Positions 21,858 through 32,389 of a stretch of 64,000 bases of DNA are shown one piece after another. Both the position numbers and the translations under genes were made by a program. The notes under the pieces were generated by a model. The model saw nothing but the letters and a program-made list of their open reading frames with translations, was not told the origin of the DNA and ran no database searches. How positions within the stretch are numbered: position 1 is the first letter of the stretch; each line of letters starts with the position of its first letter. The DNA is from Vibrio aerogenes (lineage in GTDB: Bacteria; Pseudomonadota; Gammaproteobacteria; Enterobacterales; Vibrionaceae), in the NCBI RefSeq assembly GCF_024346755.1, contig NZ_AP024861.1:3596001-3660000 (forward strand), written 5' to 3'.

Positions 21858-23684
21858 ATGTCAGATAAATTTAACCTTCGGTCTCCGCCTTTCAACCGGC
21901 TGACTTCAGCACAACAACAATCGTTACTGGCCGCCCTGGATATTGCGTACTACCGGGCCGGAGATGAGGTGTTACGCAGCCATCAGCCAGGTGAATTTCT
22001 CTTCATCCTCATGAAAGGCATGGTTGAAGAACGTTCTGCCGATGGGCAGGAAGTTTATGCACATTATACCCATGACGATATTTTTGATGTACGCGCCATC
22101 CTGAACGGCACAACCAAACATCACTATACAGCACTGGAGGACACACTCACCTATCTGCTGCCAAAATCCGTTTTTCTGACTTTGTATCAGCAAAACGGGA
22201 CATTTGCGGCTTATTTTGATAACAATCTTGCCACCCGGCAATCCTTAATTGAAACGGCAAAAAAGCAGCAGAATCTGGCGGAATTTATTCTGACCCGTGT
22301 CGACAGCACAATCTATCAGCCCCCGGTGATCCTTGCTCCGGAACAGAGCATTCAGGATGCAACGTTCTGTTTGGAGCAACATCATTACGATGCAGCATTG
22401 GTCAGACTCACAGCCCATGATCCGCGCCTCAGTCAATCTCCGGATGCACCACCGTATGCCATCATCACCCGGACGAACCTGCTCCACGCACTGACAATCA
22501 ACGGTTGTTCCCTCTCAACACCGGCTGCTGCGGTTGCGACATTTCCGGTCCATTCAATTCACGATGGCGATTTTCTGTTTAATGCCATGCTGCAAATGAT
22601 TCGCCACAAAATCAAACGCATAGTGATCTGTCAGGGAGAAGAAGCTGTCGGTATTCTCGATATGATTCAGGTGATGAGTATTTTTTCGACGCATTCACAT
22701 GTCCTGACCCTGAGTATTGATCGTGCCGACAGTATAGAGGAACTCAGAATTGCCTCACATCAGCAGCATAAGCTCATCAAAAACCTCGTTGCTCAGGGCA
22801 TCCGGACACGCTTTATCATGGCACTGATCGCCACCGTCAATGAACAGATCATCGAGAAAGCTTTTCAGCTGGTTGTGCCACCTGCAATGCATCAGCACTG
22901 TTGTCTGCTGGTACTTGGCTCTGAGGGACGGAGCGAACAGATACTGAAGACCGATCAGGACAATGCACTGATTCTGGAAGATGACATTCAGTGGGATGAA
23001 TGTGAGGCAGTGATGGAAACACTGAGCCGGACACTGGTTCACCTCGGTTATCCGCACTGCCCGGGAAAAGTGATGGTCAATAACAGCTTCTGGGTCCGTA
23101 CACAAACCGGATGGCGGGATGCACTGACTCAGTGGGTGATGCAGGAAAAGCCTGAACAGATCATGCAGTTAGCAATTTTCTCTGACGCCCATGCGGTGGC
23201 TGGCAATAAAGCCTTACTGACACCGGTTCAGGATCATCTGACCCACCTGATGGAAAATCAGGAAGTGATTCTGGCAAGATTCACCCGTCCGGCACTCAAC
23301 TTCTCATCACCGCTGACACTCTTTGGCAATGTAAAATCATCAAAATCCGGGCTGGATATCAAACAGGGCGGTATTTTTCCCATTGTGCACGGAATACGCG
23401 CACTGAGCCTGGAGCACGGCATTACCGAAAAAAACACCTTTGAGCGGATACAGAAGCTGGTCAGCCAACGGGTACTGGAGCAGCAAACGGCTGACAATCT
23501 GACGGAAGCCCTTAAATTATTCTTTAAGTTCCGCCTGCAACAGCAACTCGAATACGACCATACAGGCAATCTGCTTCATGTGGACGGGTTTGAACGAACG
23601 GAGCGGGATCTGCTGCGCCACAGCCTTCATATCGTCAAAAAATTCAAACAGTGGCTGGCTTATCATTATCAGATACGGGATTAA
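21858..23684 (+). CDS. DUF294 putative nucleotidyltransferase with cyclic-nucleotide-binding and CBS domains
   Basis: A 608-aa protein. Domains in order: a cNMP-binding-like beta barrel (about 1-120, GEFLFILMKGMVEERSADG), a pair of CBS domains (about 150-280), and a DUF294 nucleotidyltransferase domain with LGSEGRSEQILKTDQDNAL, the GS...D.D metal-binding signature. A helical C-terminal DUF294_C domain follows. The architecture suggests nucleotide-sensing control of a protein-modifying transferase, but the substrate is unknown. Such genes commonly accompany acs and the symporter-kinase in gammaproteobacteria. The ATG at 21858 is preceded by AGAGGTGG. It is followed 5 nt later by an exonuclease gene, so the two are an operon. 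Confidence 0.85.
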   Translation: MSDKFNLRSPPFNRLTSAQQQSLLAALDIAYYRAGDEVLRSHQPGEFLFILMKGMVEERSADGQEVYAHYTHDDIFDVRAILNGTTKHHYTALEDTLTYLLPKSVFLTLYQQNGTFAAYFDNNLATRQSLIETAKKQQNLAEFILTRVDSTIYQPPVILAPEQSIQDATFCLEQHHYDAALVRLTAHDPRLSQSPDAPPYAIITRTNLLHALTINGCSLSTPAAAVATFPVHSIHDGDFLFNAMLQMIRHKIKRIVICQGEEAVGILDMIQVMSIFSTHSHVLTLSIDRADSIEELRIASHQQHKLIKNLVAQGIRTRFIMALIATVNEQIIEKAFQLVVPPAMHQHCCLLVLGSEGRSEQILKTDQDNALILEDDIQWDECEAVMETLSRTLVHLGYPHCPGKVMVNNSFWVRTQTGWRDALTQWVMQEKPEQIMQLAIFSDAHAVAGNKALLTPVQDHLTHLMENQEVILARFTRPALNFSSPLTLFGNVKSSKSGLDIKQGGIFPIVHGIRALSLEHGITEKNTFERIQKLVSQRVLEQQTADNLTEALKLFFKFRLQQQLEYDHTGNLLHVDGFERTERDLLRHSLHIVKKFKQWLAYHYQIRD

Positions 23685-23689
23685 CGCTG

Positions 23690-24358
23690 ATGAACTGGCT
23701 GAGACGGATTTACTGGTACGGTAAACTCAAAGATTCGGACTACCGCCCGCTTTTCCGGACAACAAAACACCATGAATACGTTGCTCTCGATTGTGAAACA
23801 ACCAGCCTGAACCCCAGACTGGCGCAGCTGGTCACGATTGCTGCGGTTAAGGTTGTACATAACCGGATCGTAACCAGCCAGTCTTTTGAAGTTCACTTAA
23901 AGGCACCGGGAACACTGGATGAACACTCAGTCAAAATTCACCAGATGCGCCATCAGGATCTCGCACACGGACTGGCAGAACAGGATGCACTTAAGCAGTT
24001 AATTCAGTTTATCGGCAACCGCCCTCTGATTGGCTATCATATCCGCTATGATAAAACGATTCTGGATTTGGCCTGCCGGAAACATTTGGGATTTCCTTTG
24101 CCAAATCAGATCATTGAAGTCAGCCAGATTTATCAGCAAAAGCTCGAGACTCAACTCCCGAATGCCTACTTCGATCTCAGTCTGGATGTCATATGCCACC
24201 AGCTGAATTTACCGTCACCTGAGCGGCATAACGCCCTGCAGGATGCCATTTCAGCCGCGCTGATTTATATCAGATTAACGTATGGAGACTTACCCGTACT
24301 CACATCACCATCTGTCACAAAACCACACATTTTTCACCCACCTTATCCTAAAGTCTAA
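23690..24358 (+). CDS. DEDDh 3'-5' exonuclease (DnaQ/epsilon-like)
   Basis: A 222-aa exonuclease-family protein. Exo I is VALDCETTSLNP (Asp and Glu metal ligands), Exo II is GYHIRYDKTILDLA, and Exo III has HNALQDAISAA (His and Asp), giving the complete DEDDh set. It resembles the DNA polymerase III epsilon proofreading fold, but it is a free-standing paralogue that pairs with DUF294 genes, not the replicative dnaQ. Start at 23690, 5 nt after the upstream stop. The natural substrate is unknown. Confidence 0.85.
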   Translation: MNWLRRIYWYGKLKDSDYRPLFRTTKHHEYVALDCETTSLNPRLAQLVTIAAVKVVHNRIVTSQSFEVHLKAPGTLDEHSVKIHQMRHQDLAHGLAEQDALKQLIQFIGNRPLIGYHIRYDKTILDLACRKHLGFPLPNQIIEVSQIYQQKLETQLPNAYFDLSLDVICHQLNLPSPERHNALQDAISAALIYIRLTYGDLPVLTSPSVTKPHIFHPPYPKV

Positions 24359-24531
24359 TTGTCGAATCACCGCCTATGAACAAAAGTTATTAAACACTCT
24401 GGTCCAATAGCAAATGATCATAAGTCATCGACACGATCACAAATAAAAAAACTGATCATAATGAACAGAACAGAACAGATCAGATCAGGAATCAATAAAC
24501 GGACTGGCGGCTTTCAAAAGGAGAAGAAACC

Positions 24532-26496
24532 ATGAGTGATGTTCATATTTACCCGGTAAAAAAACATATAAAAGAACACGCCCATGTCGATGAAGATACT
24601 TACGTGACGATGTATCAGCAATCAGTGAATGATCCGGAAACCTTCTGGAACGAACACGGTAAAATTGTCGACTGGATCAAGCCCTACACCAAGGTTAAAA
24701 ACACGTCATTTGACACGGGACATGTCGGTATCCAGTGGTTTGAAGACGGCACGTTAAATGTGTCAGCAAACTGTCTTGATCGTCATCTGAAAGAACATGG
24801 CGATGAGATCGCATTAATCTGGGAAGGCGATGATCCACGTGATGACAAAAGCCTCACCTACACCCAGCTGTATATCGCCGTTTGTCGATTTTCCAATGCC
24901 TTAAAAGAACTTGGTGTCAGAAAAGGCGATGTCGTCTGCTTATACATGCCGATGGTGCCGGAAGCTGCCGTTGCCATGCTGGCCTGCACCCGTATTGGTG
25001 CGATTCATACCGTTGTCTTTGGCGGATTTTCCCCGGAAGCACTAGCAGGAAGAATCATTGATTCAAACGCCAGAATTGTCATTACCGCAGATGAAGGCGT
25101 CCGGGGCGGACGACCCGTTCCGCTGAAAAAGAATGTTGATGAAGCTCTCACCAATCCGGAAGTCAAAACCATAGAGAAAGTCATCGTTTATCAGCGCACG
25201 AATGGCCCCGTTGACTGGCATCCACATCGCGATGTCTGGTGGCATGAAGCCACCGCTATGGTGTCTGATCACTGCCCGCCGGAAGAGATGAATGCAGAAG
25301 ACCCACTCTTTATTCTTTATACCTCCGGTTCCACCGGCAAACCAAAAGGCGTGCTGCATACCACCGGCGGATATCTGGTCTATGCGACCATGACCTTCAA
25401 ATATATTTTCGACTATCACCCCGGTGAAGTCTTCTGGTGTACGGCAGATGTCGGATGGATTACCGGTCATACCTACCTGATTTACGGACCGCTTTCTAAC
25501 CGGGCAAAAACGATTCTTTTTGAAGGCGTTCCTAACTATCCGTCAACCAGCCGGATGGCTGAAGTCATCGATAAACATCAGGTCAATATTCTTTATACTG
25601 CACCAACAGCTATCCGGGCACTGATGGCTAAAGGTGATGAAGCAGTAGCCGGTACAAGCCGAAGCAGCCTGAGAATCATGGGCTCCGTTGGTGAACCCAT
25701 TAACCCTGAAGCATGGGAATGGTACTACCGGACTATCGGCAATGAACAAGCCCCCGTCGTTGATACCTGGTGGCAGACTGAAACCGGCGGTATTTTAATC
25801 ACCCCTCTGCCGGGTGCGACCGGGCTGAAACCAGGCTCGGCGACCCGGCCTTTCTTTGGCGTGCAACCTGCACTGGTAGATAATACCGGCCAGATTCTGG
25901 AAGGTGCAACTGAAGGTAACCTTGTCATTCTGGATTCATGGCCAGGCCAGATGCGCACTGTCTACGGCGATCATGAACGATTCGAGCAAACCTATTTCTC
26001 CACCTTCAAAGGCATGTATTTCACCGGCGATGGCGCCCGGCGGGATGAAGACAATTATTACTGGATTACCGGAAGGGTTGATGATGTGCTGAATGTCTCC
26101 GGTCACCGGATGGGCACCGCAGAAATTGAATCGGCACTGGTTGCCTTCGATAAAATCGCTGAAGCTGCCGTGGTCGGTATCCCGCATGATATCAAGGGTC
26201 AGGCGATTTATGCCTATATCACACTCAACGATGGTATTTACCCTGACGCTGAATTACATAAAGCGGTTAAAGAGTGGGTCCGCAAGGAAATTGGCCCCAT
26301 CGCTACACCGGATATCCTGCACTGGACGGATGCATTACCCAAAACCCGCTCCGGTAAAATCATGCGACGTATTCTGAGAAAAATTGCCACCGGCGACTTT
26401 AACAATCTGGGTGACACCTCGACGCTGGCTGATCCAAATGTTGTAGACAGACTCATTCAGGAAAATGCAACCACAGGCGCAGTCCACTCAGGTTAA
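24532..26496 (+). CDS. acs: Acetyl-coenzyme A synthetase
   Basis: A 654-aa AMP-forming acyl-CoA synthetase (E. coli Acs 652). It activates acetate to acetyl-CoA through acetyl-AMP. Motifs: the P-loop [12 protein letters not shown], the acetate-pocket Trp in [10 protein letters not shown], and the C-terminal catalytic and acetylation Lys in [12 protein letters not shown] strong AAAGGAGAAG ribosome-binding site precedes the ATG. The 170-bp upstream region contains GATCA/TGATC-rich sequence that could hold regulator sites. In V. cholerae acs is controlled by CrbRS; the probable crbS lies nearby. A terminator follows. Confidence 0.98.
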   Translation: MSDVHIYPVKKHIKEHAHVDEDTYVTMYQQSVNDPETFWNEHGKIVDWIKPYTKVKNTSFDTGHVGIQWFEDGTLNVSANCLDRHLKEHGDEIALIWEGDDPRDDKSLTYTQLYIAVCRFSNALKELGVRKGDVVCLYMPMVPEAAVAMLACTRIGAIHTVVFGGFSPEALAGRIIDSNARIVITADEGVRGGRPVPLKKNVDEALTNPEVKTIEKVIVYQRTNGPVDWHPHRDVWWHEATAMVSDHCPPEEMNAEDPLFILYTSGSTGKPKGVLHTTGGYLVYATMTFKYIFDYHPGEVFWCTADVGWITGHTYLIYGPLSNRAKTILFEGVPNYPSTSRMAEVIDKHQVNILYTAPTAIRALMAKGDEAVAGTSRSSLRIMGSVGEPINPEAWEWYYRTIGNEQAPVVDTWWQTETGGILITPLPGATGLKPGSATRPFFGVQPALVDNTGQILEGATEGNLVILDSWPGQMRTVYGDHERFEQTYFSTFKGMYFTGDGARRDEDNYYWITGRVDDVLNVSGHRMGTAEIESALVAFDKIAEAAVVGIPHDIKGQAIYAYITLNDGIYPDAELHKAVKEWVRKEIGPIATPDILHWTDALPKTRSGKIMRRILRKIATGDFNNLGDTSTLADPNVVDRLIQENATTGAVHSG

Positions 26497-26526
26497 ATCA
26501 GTTTTCACAACATAAACCTCAGCTTT

Positions 26527-26550
26527 GCCACCCATCCGGGTGGCTTTTTT
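26527..26550 (+). terminator. Terminator of acs
   Basis: A 7-bp perfect stem GCCACCC / GGGTGGC with loop ATCC is followed by seven T. It lies 30 nt past the acs stop. Confidence 0.92.
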
Positions 26551-26890
26551 TATTGATTGTTGCTTGTCAGTTTCCGAAACCTTCTTCAGGTTTAGCGGTC
26601 CAAATCCGTTAATCACCGGCGAAATTGCAGATAAGAGCGACTTTCACCCCAAAGTTAAACCGATAAAAAGACAAATTGAACATCCCCGGTCACCGAAAGA
26701 TGTGTGTTTCAGGTTGCCCGGACATTAAATAGAGTGATTAGACCAGTAATTTGCTGCCATTTGCTCTGAATTCACTATAATCACTACTGATTTATCATTT
26801 TGAAACATTTTCCTAAAAAATTTTGTGTAAAAAAATCAAAAATGTGGGATTATGTACAAAGTCACCAACATTGAGGATAATAACGGCACG
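26551..26890. promoter_or_regulatory. Intergenic region acs-aroQ with probable aroQ promoter
   Basis: About 340 bp without a convincing gene. A TATAAT hexamer at 26776-26781 (CACTATAATCAC) is the best candidate -10 for the aroQ-accB-accC operon; its -35 is weak. The last 70 bp are AT-rich. A 67-codon open frame at 26525-26728 starts inside the acs terminator and is not believed. Confidence 0.4.
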
Positions 26891-27340
26891 ATGTCAGCAA
26901 AATTTAAAATTCTTGTTCTGAATGGCCCGAATCTGAATCTGTTGGGCCAACGGGAGCCAGCACACTACGGTGCTCAAACACTGGCACAAATTGTTGAAAC
27001 GCTTCACCGGCAGGCTGTCGACGCAGGTATCACGCTTGAACACCTGCAATCCAACCGGGAATACGAGCTGATTGACAAAATTCATCAGGCAATGGGCAAC
27101 ACTGATTTTATTATCATTAACCCGGCTGCTTTCACGCACACCAGCGTCGCCTTACGTGATGCCCTGCTTGGTGTTGATATCCCGTTTATTGAAGTTCACC
27201 TTTCCAATATTCACGCACGCGAACCATTCCGTCATCACTCCTACCTGTCTGATAAAGCACAGGGGGTGATTTGTGGTTTGGGTGCTCAGGGCTATGAATT
27301 TGCCCTTTCAGCAGCAGTAAAAAAGCTGCAATCGAACTAA
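26891..27340 (+). CDS. aroQ: 3-dehydroquinate dehydratase, type II
   Basis: A 149-aa type II dehydroquinase that forms 3-dehydroshikimate in the shikimate pathway; the family forms dodecamers. Motifs: [15 protein letters not shown] with the catalytic Tyr in the following flexible loop (EPAHYG), [10 protein letters not shown], and the catalytic-His segment [17 protein letters not shown]. The ATG at 26891 ([14 protein letters not shown]) is chosen over one at 26852 because it matches the family N-terminus. It is upstream of accB with a 60-bp gap, the usual aroQ-accB-accC order. Confidence 0.96.
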   Translation: MSAKFKILVLNGPNLNLLGQREPAHYGAQTLAQIVETLHRQAVDAGITLEHLQSNREYELIDKIHQAMGNTDFIIINPAAFTHTSVALRDALLGVDIPFIEVHLSNIHAREPFRHHSYLSDKAQGVICGLGAQGYEFALSAAVKKLQSN

Positions 27341-27400
27341 CACTCTGCAGTTTCTGATGTTCAGAAACTGTCTTATTCACAAGATAAAAGAGAAAAGACA

Positions 27401-27865
27401 ATGGATATTCGTAAAATTAAAAAGCTTATCGAGTTAGTAGAAGAATCAGGTATCGCTGAGCTGGAGATTTCTGAAGGTGAAGAATCCGTGCGCATCAGCC
27501 GCAATTCTGCACCCGCACAACCTATCCCTGTTCAATATGCAGCAGCACCAGCGCCAATGGCTGCACCTGCCGCCGTTGCAGCTGCACCGGTTCAGGATGC
27601 ACCAGCAGCTGACGCAAAACCCGTTGTCAGCGGCCATCAGGTGCTTTCTCCAATGGTTGGTACATTCTACCGTTCACCAAGCCCGGATGCTTCACCATTC
27701 ATCGAAGTCGGACAGAGCGTTTCTGTCGGCGATACATTATGTATCGTTGAAGCAATGAAAATGATGAACCAAATCGAAGCAGACAAATCCGGTACGGTGA
27801 AAGCGATTCTCCTTGAAGATGGTCAGCCAGTCGAATTTGATCAACCTCTCGTCATCATCGAATAA
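27401..27865 (+). CDS. accB: Biotin carboxyl carrier protein of acetyl-CoA carboxylase
   Basis: A 154-aa protein. A short N-terminal helix ([17 protein letters not shown]) is followed by an Ala/Pro-rich linker (about 36-72) and a C-terminal biotinyl domain in which the biotinylated Lys is K120 of EAMKMMN. The characteristic thumb loop [13 protein letters not shown] is present. It carries carboxybiotin between AccC and AccAD in fatty-acid synthesis, and BirA (4327-5304) is its ligase. It is 14 nt before accC. Confidence 0.98.
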   Translation: MDIRKIKKLIELVEESGIAELEISEGEESVRISRNSAPAQPIPVQYAAAPAPMAAPAAVAAAPVQDAPAADAKPVVSGHQVLSPMVGTFYRSPSPDASPFIEVGQSVSVGDTLCIVEAMKMMNQIEADKSGTVKAILLEDGQPVEFDQPLVIIE

Positions 27866-27879
27866 ACCGGGGACGAATT

Positions 27880-29223
27880 ATGCTAGATAAAATCGTCATT
27901 GCGAACCGGGGAGAAATCGCGCTGCGGATTCTTCGTGCCTGTAAAGAACTGGGCATCAAAACTGTCGCAGTACACTCAACAGCCGACCGGGATTTAAAGC
28001 ATGTACTGCTTGCTGATGAATCGATTTGTATCGGTCCACCACGCAGTATTGACAGCTACCTGAATATTCCCCGGATTATTTCTGCCGCTGAAGTGACCGG
28101 CGCAATTGCCATTCACCCTGGTTATGGCTTCTTATCAGAGAATGCTGATTTTGCCGAACAGGTTGAACAATCCGGATTTATTTTTGTCGGCCCGAGAGCC
28201 GAGACCATCCGGATGATGGGTGACAAAGTCTCAGCGATTAACGCCATGAAGAAAGCCGGTGTTCCCTGTGTCCCAGGCTCAGATGGCCCGCTGGACAACG
28301 ACAGTGACAAAAATAAAGCGCACGCAAAACGGATTGGCTACCCTGTCATCATCAAAGCTTCCGGCGGCGGCGGCGGTCGGGGGATGCGGGTTGTCCGTAA
28401 TGAAGGGGAACTGGTTGATTCAATTGCGATGACCCGTGCAGAAGCAAAAGCTGCTTTCAATAACGATATGGTTTACATGGAAAAATTCCTTGAAAATCCG
28501 CGTCACGTTGAAGTTCAGGTCATTGCTGACGGACAAGGCGGTGCAATCCATCTTGGTGAACGGGACTGCTCGATGCAACGTCGTCACCAGAAAGTCGTGG
28601 AAGAAGCTCCCGCACCGGGCATTACCGAAGAGATGCGTAAATATATCGGTGAACGCTGTACCCGTGCCTGTGTTGAAATTGGTTACCGCGGTGCCGGTAC
28701 CTTTGAATTCCTTTATGAAAATGGTGAGTTCTATTTCATTGAAATGAACACCCGGATTCAGGTAGAGCACCCGGTCACAGAAATGGTCACCGGCGTTGAT
28801 CTGATCAAAGAACAGTTGCGCATTGCTGCCGGTCAGCCACTTTCATTTACTCAGGATGATATTAAGCTTCGCGGCCATGCAATCGAATGCCGGATCAATG
28901 CTGAAGACCCAGAGCGTTTTCTGCCTTCACCAGGAACCATCGATCTGTTCCATAGCCCCGGAGGTATGGGCGTACGCTGGGAATCTCATATTTATTCCGG
29001 CTACACAGTACCACCACATTATGATTCCATGGTCGGCAAACTGATTACTTACGGTGAAAACCGCGATGTCGCAATTGCCCGGATGAAAAATGCCCTGAAT
29101 GAAATGATTGTTGAAGGGATTAAAACCAATATCCCGCTCCAGCAGGAAATCATGAATGATGAAAACTTCCAGCACGGTGGTGCCAACATCCACTATCTGG
29201 AGAAAAAGCTGGGACTACAATAG
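27880..29223 (+). CDS. accC: Biotin carboxylase subunit of acetyl-CoA carboxylase
   Basis: A 447-aa ATP-grasp enzyme (E. coli 449). It carboxylates biotin on AccB using ATP and bicarbonate. Visible motifs: N-terminal [19 protein letters not shown], the glycine-rich loop [14 protein letters not shown], the ATP and metal site [14 protein letters not shown], and the C-terminal RINAEDPE segment. It is co-transcribed with accB and followed by a clear terminator. Confidence 0.98.
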   Translation: MLDKIVIANRGEIALRILRACKELGIKTVAVHSTADRDLKHVLLADESICIGPPRSIDSYLNIPRIISAAEVTGAIAIHPGYGFLSENADFAEQVEQSGFIFVGPRAETIRMMGDKVSAINAMKKAGVPCVPGSDGPLDNDSDKNKAHAKRIGYPVIIKASGGGGGRGMRVVRNEGELVDSIAMTRAEAKAAFNNDMVYMEKFLENPRHVEVQVIADGQGGAIHLGERDCSMQRRHQKVVEEAPAPGITEEMRKYIGERCTRACVEIGYRGAGTFEFLYENGEFYFIEMNTRIQVEHPVTEMVTGVDLIKEQLRIAAGQPLSFTQDDIKLRGHAIECRINAEDPERFLPSPGTIDLFHSPGGMGVRWESHIYSGYTVPPHYDSMVGKLITYGENRDVAIARMKNALNEMIVEGIKTNIPLQQEIMNDENFQHGGANIHYLEKKLGLQ

Positions 29224-29247
29224 GCCGGACATTAAAACTAACTTGAT

Positions 29248-29275
29248 AAGGCCACCATCCGGTGGCCTTTTTTTG
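29248..29275 (+). terminator. Terminator of accC
   Basis: A 9-bp stem AAGGCCACC / GGTGGCCTT with loop ATCC is followed by a T run, about 25 nt past the accC stop. Confidence 0.92.
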
Positions 29276-29360
29276 GTTATACAAAGAATCATACTCATTC
29301 ATCTCTGAATCAGTGAGGGTTGAATCAGTATGCTTCCGAAAGCAGGAAAGGAAGTCAGTT

Positions 29361-29642
29361 ATGCAAAAAAGGACCGAGATCTATCACCAGTCACAGAAAG
29401 AAGCTTGCTGGGCGCTGGTACTCTCTATCCTCTACTTTATCTGGTGGTATGTCAGTGCTTATGGTTTTGCCCCCGCTCCCGGCGATCAACAACTGCCCCA
29501 ATTGATTTTGGGTCTTCCCGTCTGGTTTTTGCTCTCATGTATCATCGGACCGGCACTGTTTACATTGCTCTGTTTTCTGATGGTGAAATTTTTCTATCGC
29601 GATGTCCCGCTCGATATTCAGGATGGTGATGACCATGAATAG
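29361..29642 (+). CDS. yhdT: YhdT family small membrane protein (DUF997)
   Basis: A 93-aa protein with two hydrophobic helices (about residues 18-35 and 50-77) and the family pattern YHQSQKEACWALVLSILYFIWWY. The function is unknown. In many gammaproteobacteria it stands directly before panF, as here, where its last 8 nt overlap the panF start, so it may be an accessory of the pantothenate symporter. The start at 29361 has a GGAAAGGAAG ribosome-binding site; the frame is open upstream to 29262 without support. Confidence 0.88.
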   Translation: MQKRTEIYHQSQKEACWALVLSILYFIWWYVSAYGFAPAPGDQQLPQLILGLPVWFLLSCIIGPALFTLLCFLMVKFFYRDVPLDIQDGDDHE

Positions 29643-31095
29643 CCAACTCATTATCCCGTTAGTCATTTATTTAATGGCGATGTTTGTCATGGCGGCCCTG
29701 ACCCGTCGTCACCGTCAGTCCGGTGCATTCTTAAACGAATACTTTGTGGGCGGACGCAGCATGGGCGGTTTCGTCCTCGCGATGACCTTAGCTGCTACTT
29801 ATGCCAGCGCCAGTAGTTTTATCGGCGGACCGGGTGCAGCATATAAAATGGGATTAGGCTGGGTTTTACTGGCCATGATCCAACTCCCGGTGGCGTGGTT
29901 AACGTTAGGGATTCTCGGCAAGAAATTCGCAATTGAAGCCCGGCGAAATAATGCCGTGACACTCAATGATATGCTTTACGCCCGCTTTCAGAGCAGAACG
30001 GTTGTCATTCTTGCCTCAGTCGCCCTGTTACTGGCATTTTTCGGCACCATGGTTGTCCAGTTTGTCGGCGGAGCGCGTCTGTTACAGACAGTCACCGGAC
30101 TACCCTACCAGCACGGCCTGTTTTTATTCGCTTTTACGGTCGGAATCTATACCACAATTGGCGGGTTCAGGGCCGTGGTTCTGACTGATACGGTACAAGG
30201 AATTATGATGCTGATTGGTACGGTCGCTCTGCTGGCTGGCGTCATTCACGCGGGCGGCAGCCTGGGCGAACTGATCACCAAACTGCATGAGATCGACCCG
30301 GCGCTCATAACGCCATACGGGCCGAATCATTTTCTCAGTCAGCCGTTTATGCTGAGCTTTTGGATCCTGGTCTGCTTTGGCATGATCGGGCTGCCTCATA
30401 CCGCCATTCGTTGTATGGCATACAAAGACAGCCGCTCACTCCATCAGGGCATCGTTATCAGTACCGCGATGGTTGCGCTGCTGATGCTCGGCACACATTT
30501 GGCCGGAGCTCTGGGCCGGGCGATCGTACCGGATCTTTCCAGCCCGGATCAAATCATGCCGACCCTGATGATGACAGTGCTGCCACCTTTTTTTGCCGGT
30601 ATTTTTCTGGCCGGCCCGATGGCAGCAATTATGTCGACCATCGACTCCCAGTTAATTCAGTCTTCTGCGACACTCCTGAAGGATTTATATATCAACTATA
30701 TCAACCCACAGCTCATGACGCAGAAAGAGTCGGAAACAGAAAGTAAGCTCAACCGGCTATCGTTGTGGATCACCGCTATTTTCAGCTTACTGGTCTTTAT
30801 CGCAGCCACAAATCCGCCGGATATGATCATCTGGCTGAATTTGCTGGCATTAGGCGGGTTACAAGCTGTTTTTCTCTGGCCGCTGGTTTTAGGCTTATAC
30901 TGGAAAAAGGCCTCTGCATCCGGTGCACTGGCTTCAATGTTCTGCGGTTTGAGTACCTATATCGCGCTCACCATCCTGAAGCCCGATCTGCACGGCATAC
31001 ATGCGATCGTCCCTACATTAGCCATTGGGCTGATCGCATTTATTTCCGGTAGCCTGTTGCTTCCGTCAGCCAGAACCGTGCATGCCAGTTCGTAA
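29635..31095 (+). CDS. panF: Sodium/pantothenate symporter
   Basis: A 486-aa integral membrane protein of the sodium:solute symporter family with about 13 membrane helices. Recognisable PanF segments are FLNEYFVGGRSMGGFVLAMTLAATYASASSF near the N-terminus, GGPGAAYKMGLGWVLLAMIQLP, and GPMAAIMSTIDSQLIQSSAT. It imports pantothenate, the substrate of CoaA encoded at 3364. Translation is coupled to yhdT. The ATG at 29635 is chosen; an ATG two codons upstream is also possible. Confidence 0.95.
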   Translation: MNSQLIIPLVIYLMAMFVMAALTRRHRQSGAFLNEYFVGGRSMGGFVLAMTLAATYASASSFIGGPGAAYKMGLGWVLLAMIQLPVAWLTLGILGKKFAIEARRNNAVTLNDMLYARFQSRTVVILASVALLLAFFGTMVVQFVGGARLLQTVTGLPYQHGLFLFAFTVGIYTTIGGFRAVVLTDTVQGIMMLIGTVALLAGVIHAGGSLGELITKLHEIDPALITPYGPNHFLSQPFMLSFWILVCFGMIGLPHTAIRCMAYKDSRSLHQGIVISTAMVALLMLGTHLAGALGRAIVPDLSSPDQIMPTLMMTVLPPFFAGIFLAGPMAAIMSTIDSQLIQSSATLLKDLYINYINPQLMTQKESETESKLNRLSLWITAIFSLLVFIAATNPPDMIIWLNLLALGGLQAVFLWPLVLGLYWKKASASGALASMFCGLSTYIALTILKPDLHGIHAIVPTLAIGLIAFISGSLLLPSARTVHASS

Positions 31096-31156
31096 CTATG
31101 TCGTTAGTTCGAAACTATGTCGTCAGTTCGAAACGATGCCAGTTCATCACTATGCC
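31087..31156 (+). repeat. Short degenerate tandem repeat at the 3' end of panF
   Basis: Four consecutive copies of an AGTTCGAAACTATGTCGTC-like 16-19-bp unit start at 31087, 31106, 31125 and 31141. The first copy includes the panF stop codon; the later copies are increasingly diverged. Confidence 0.7.
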
Positions 31157-31359
31157 CGTTTGTAACCAGACCGTTTTTTTACCATGCTGTAATCCGTCAT
31201 CAAACCAATGGCTGATTACAGTTCACTCCGGGATCTGTTAGACTTCGTCGCAATGAGAGCGATTCATCTCAACACCCGTTTTTTATTTCAATCCACCCGT
31301 TTTTATTTCAGCCACGGTGTGAATTTCACCGTGATTGATTTCAACAAGAGTAATGTGTC

Positions 31360-32244
31360 ATGCCATGGATTCAAATCAAACTCAATGCCACCAACCAAAA
31401 TGCAGAGCAAATCGGCGACATGCTGATGGAAGAAACCGGCGCTTTGTCAGTCACGTTTCTGGATGCACAGGATACACCGGTATTTGAACCGCTTCCCGGA
31501 GAAACCCGCCTTTGGGGAGATACAGATATTCTTGCACTGTATGATGCTGAAGCTGATACGGCTCAGGTTCTGGCACAAATTAAAGCCAGCGGTATGCTGG
31601 ATGAATCATTTGCATACAAAATTGAGCAGCTGGAAGATAAAGACTGGGAAAGAGAATGGATGGATAATTTCCACCCGATGCAGTTTGGCCAGCGTTTATG
31701 GATTTGCCCAAGCTGGCGTGAAATCCCGGATCCGGACGCGGTGAACGTGATGCTTGATCCCGGGCTGGCTTTTGGCACCGGGACTCACCCAACAACAGCA
31801 CTGTGCCTTCAATGGCTTGAAGCGCTTGATTTAACCGGTAAAACAGTCGTTGATTTCGGGTGTGGGTCCGGCATTCTGGCCATTGCTGCAATTAAGCTGG
31901 GTGCGAGCAAAGTGATCGGGATTGATATCGACCCACAAGCCCTTCTCGCATCACAGGAAAATGCCAAACGTAATGGTGTAGAAGACCTGCTGGAAGTCTT
32001 TTTGCCACAAAACCAACCAGAAAATCTGCAGGCTGATGTTGTCGTCGCAAACATACTCGCCGGCCCGCTGCGTGAGCTGTCACCTGTTATTCAAAGTCTG
32101 GTGAAACCACAAGGACTATTAGCGATGTCCGGGGTGCTGGATACACAGGCTGAAGATGTTTCTGGTTATTATTGCAACACTTTTGACTTGGATCCTATCG
32201 CTGAACAGAGTGAATGGTGCAGAATATCTGGCCGGAAAAAATAA
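31360..32244 (+). CDS. prmA: Ribosomal protein L11 methyltransferase
   Basis: A 294-aa SAM-dependent methyltransferase that trimethylates ribosomal protein L11 (rplK at the left edge of the window). The N-terminal substrate-recognition domain begins [17 protein letters not shown]. The catalytic domain contains [13 protein letters not shown], the SAM motif [15 protein letters not shown], and the NILAGPL active-site motif. It lies upstream of dusB-fis, as in E. coli. A CACGGTG / CACCGTG hairpin (31313-31333) sits just upstream. Confidence 0.97.
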   Translation: MPWIQIKLNATNQNAEQIGDMLMEETGALSVTFLDAQDTPVFEPLPGETRLWGDTDILALYDAEADTAQVLAQIKASGMLDESFAYKIEQLEDKDWEREWMDNFHPMQFGQRLWICPSWREIPDPDAVNVMLDPGLAFGTGTHPTTALCLQWLEALDLTGKTVVDFGCGSGILAIAAIKLGASKVIGIDIDPQALLASQENAKRNGVEDLLEVFLPQNQPENLQADVVVANILAGPLRELSPVIQSLVKPQGLLAMSGVLDTQAEDVSGYYCNTFDLDPIAEQSEWCRISGRKK

Positions 32245-32325
32245 TATCTCACGCAGTAAATCGCTTAATTGGCTGAAAAAACAAACACTTTTACAAAACA
32301 ATTGAGAAATGCTCAAATATTAGTC

Positions 32326-32354
32326 TTTTCACGCCGCGAAAAAATGCGTAAAAT
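32326..32354 (+). promoter_or_regulatory. Probable promoter of the dusB-fis operon
   Basis: TTTTCA (32326-32331), a 17-nt spacer and TAAAAT (32349-32354) are followed by GCGCGCCC. A GC-rich discriminator directly after the -10 is a hallmark of the fis promoter of enterobacteria, which is under stringent control. Confidence 0.6.
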
Positions 32355-32389
32355 GCGCGCCCTTACTGCAAGATAACTGTAACGACGTT

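Noticed and set aside
26525..26728. 67-codon frame after acs
   Set aside because: It begins inside the acs terminator hairpin and has no ribosome-binding site or homologous motif.
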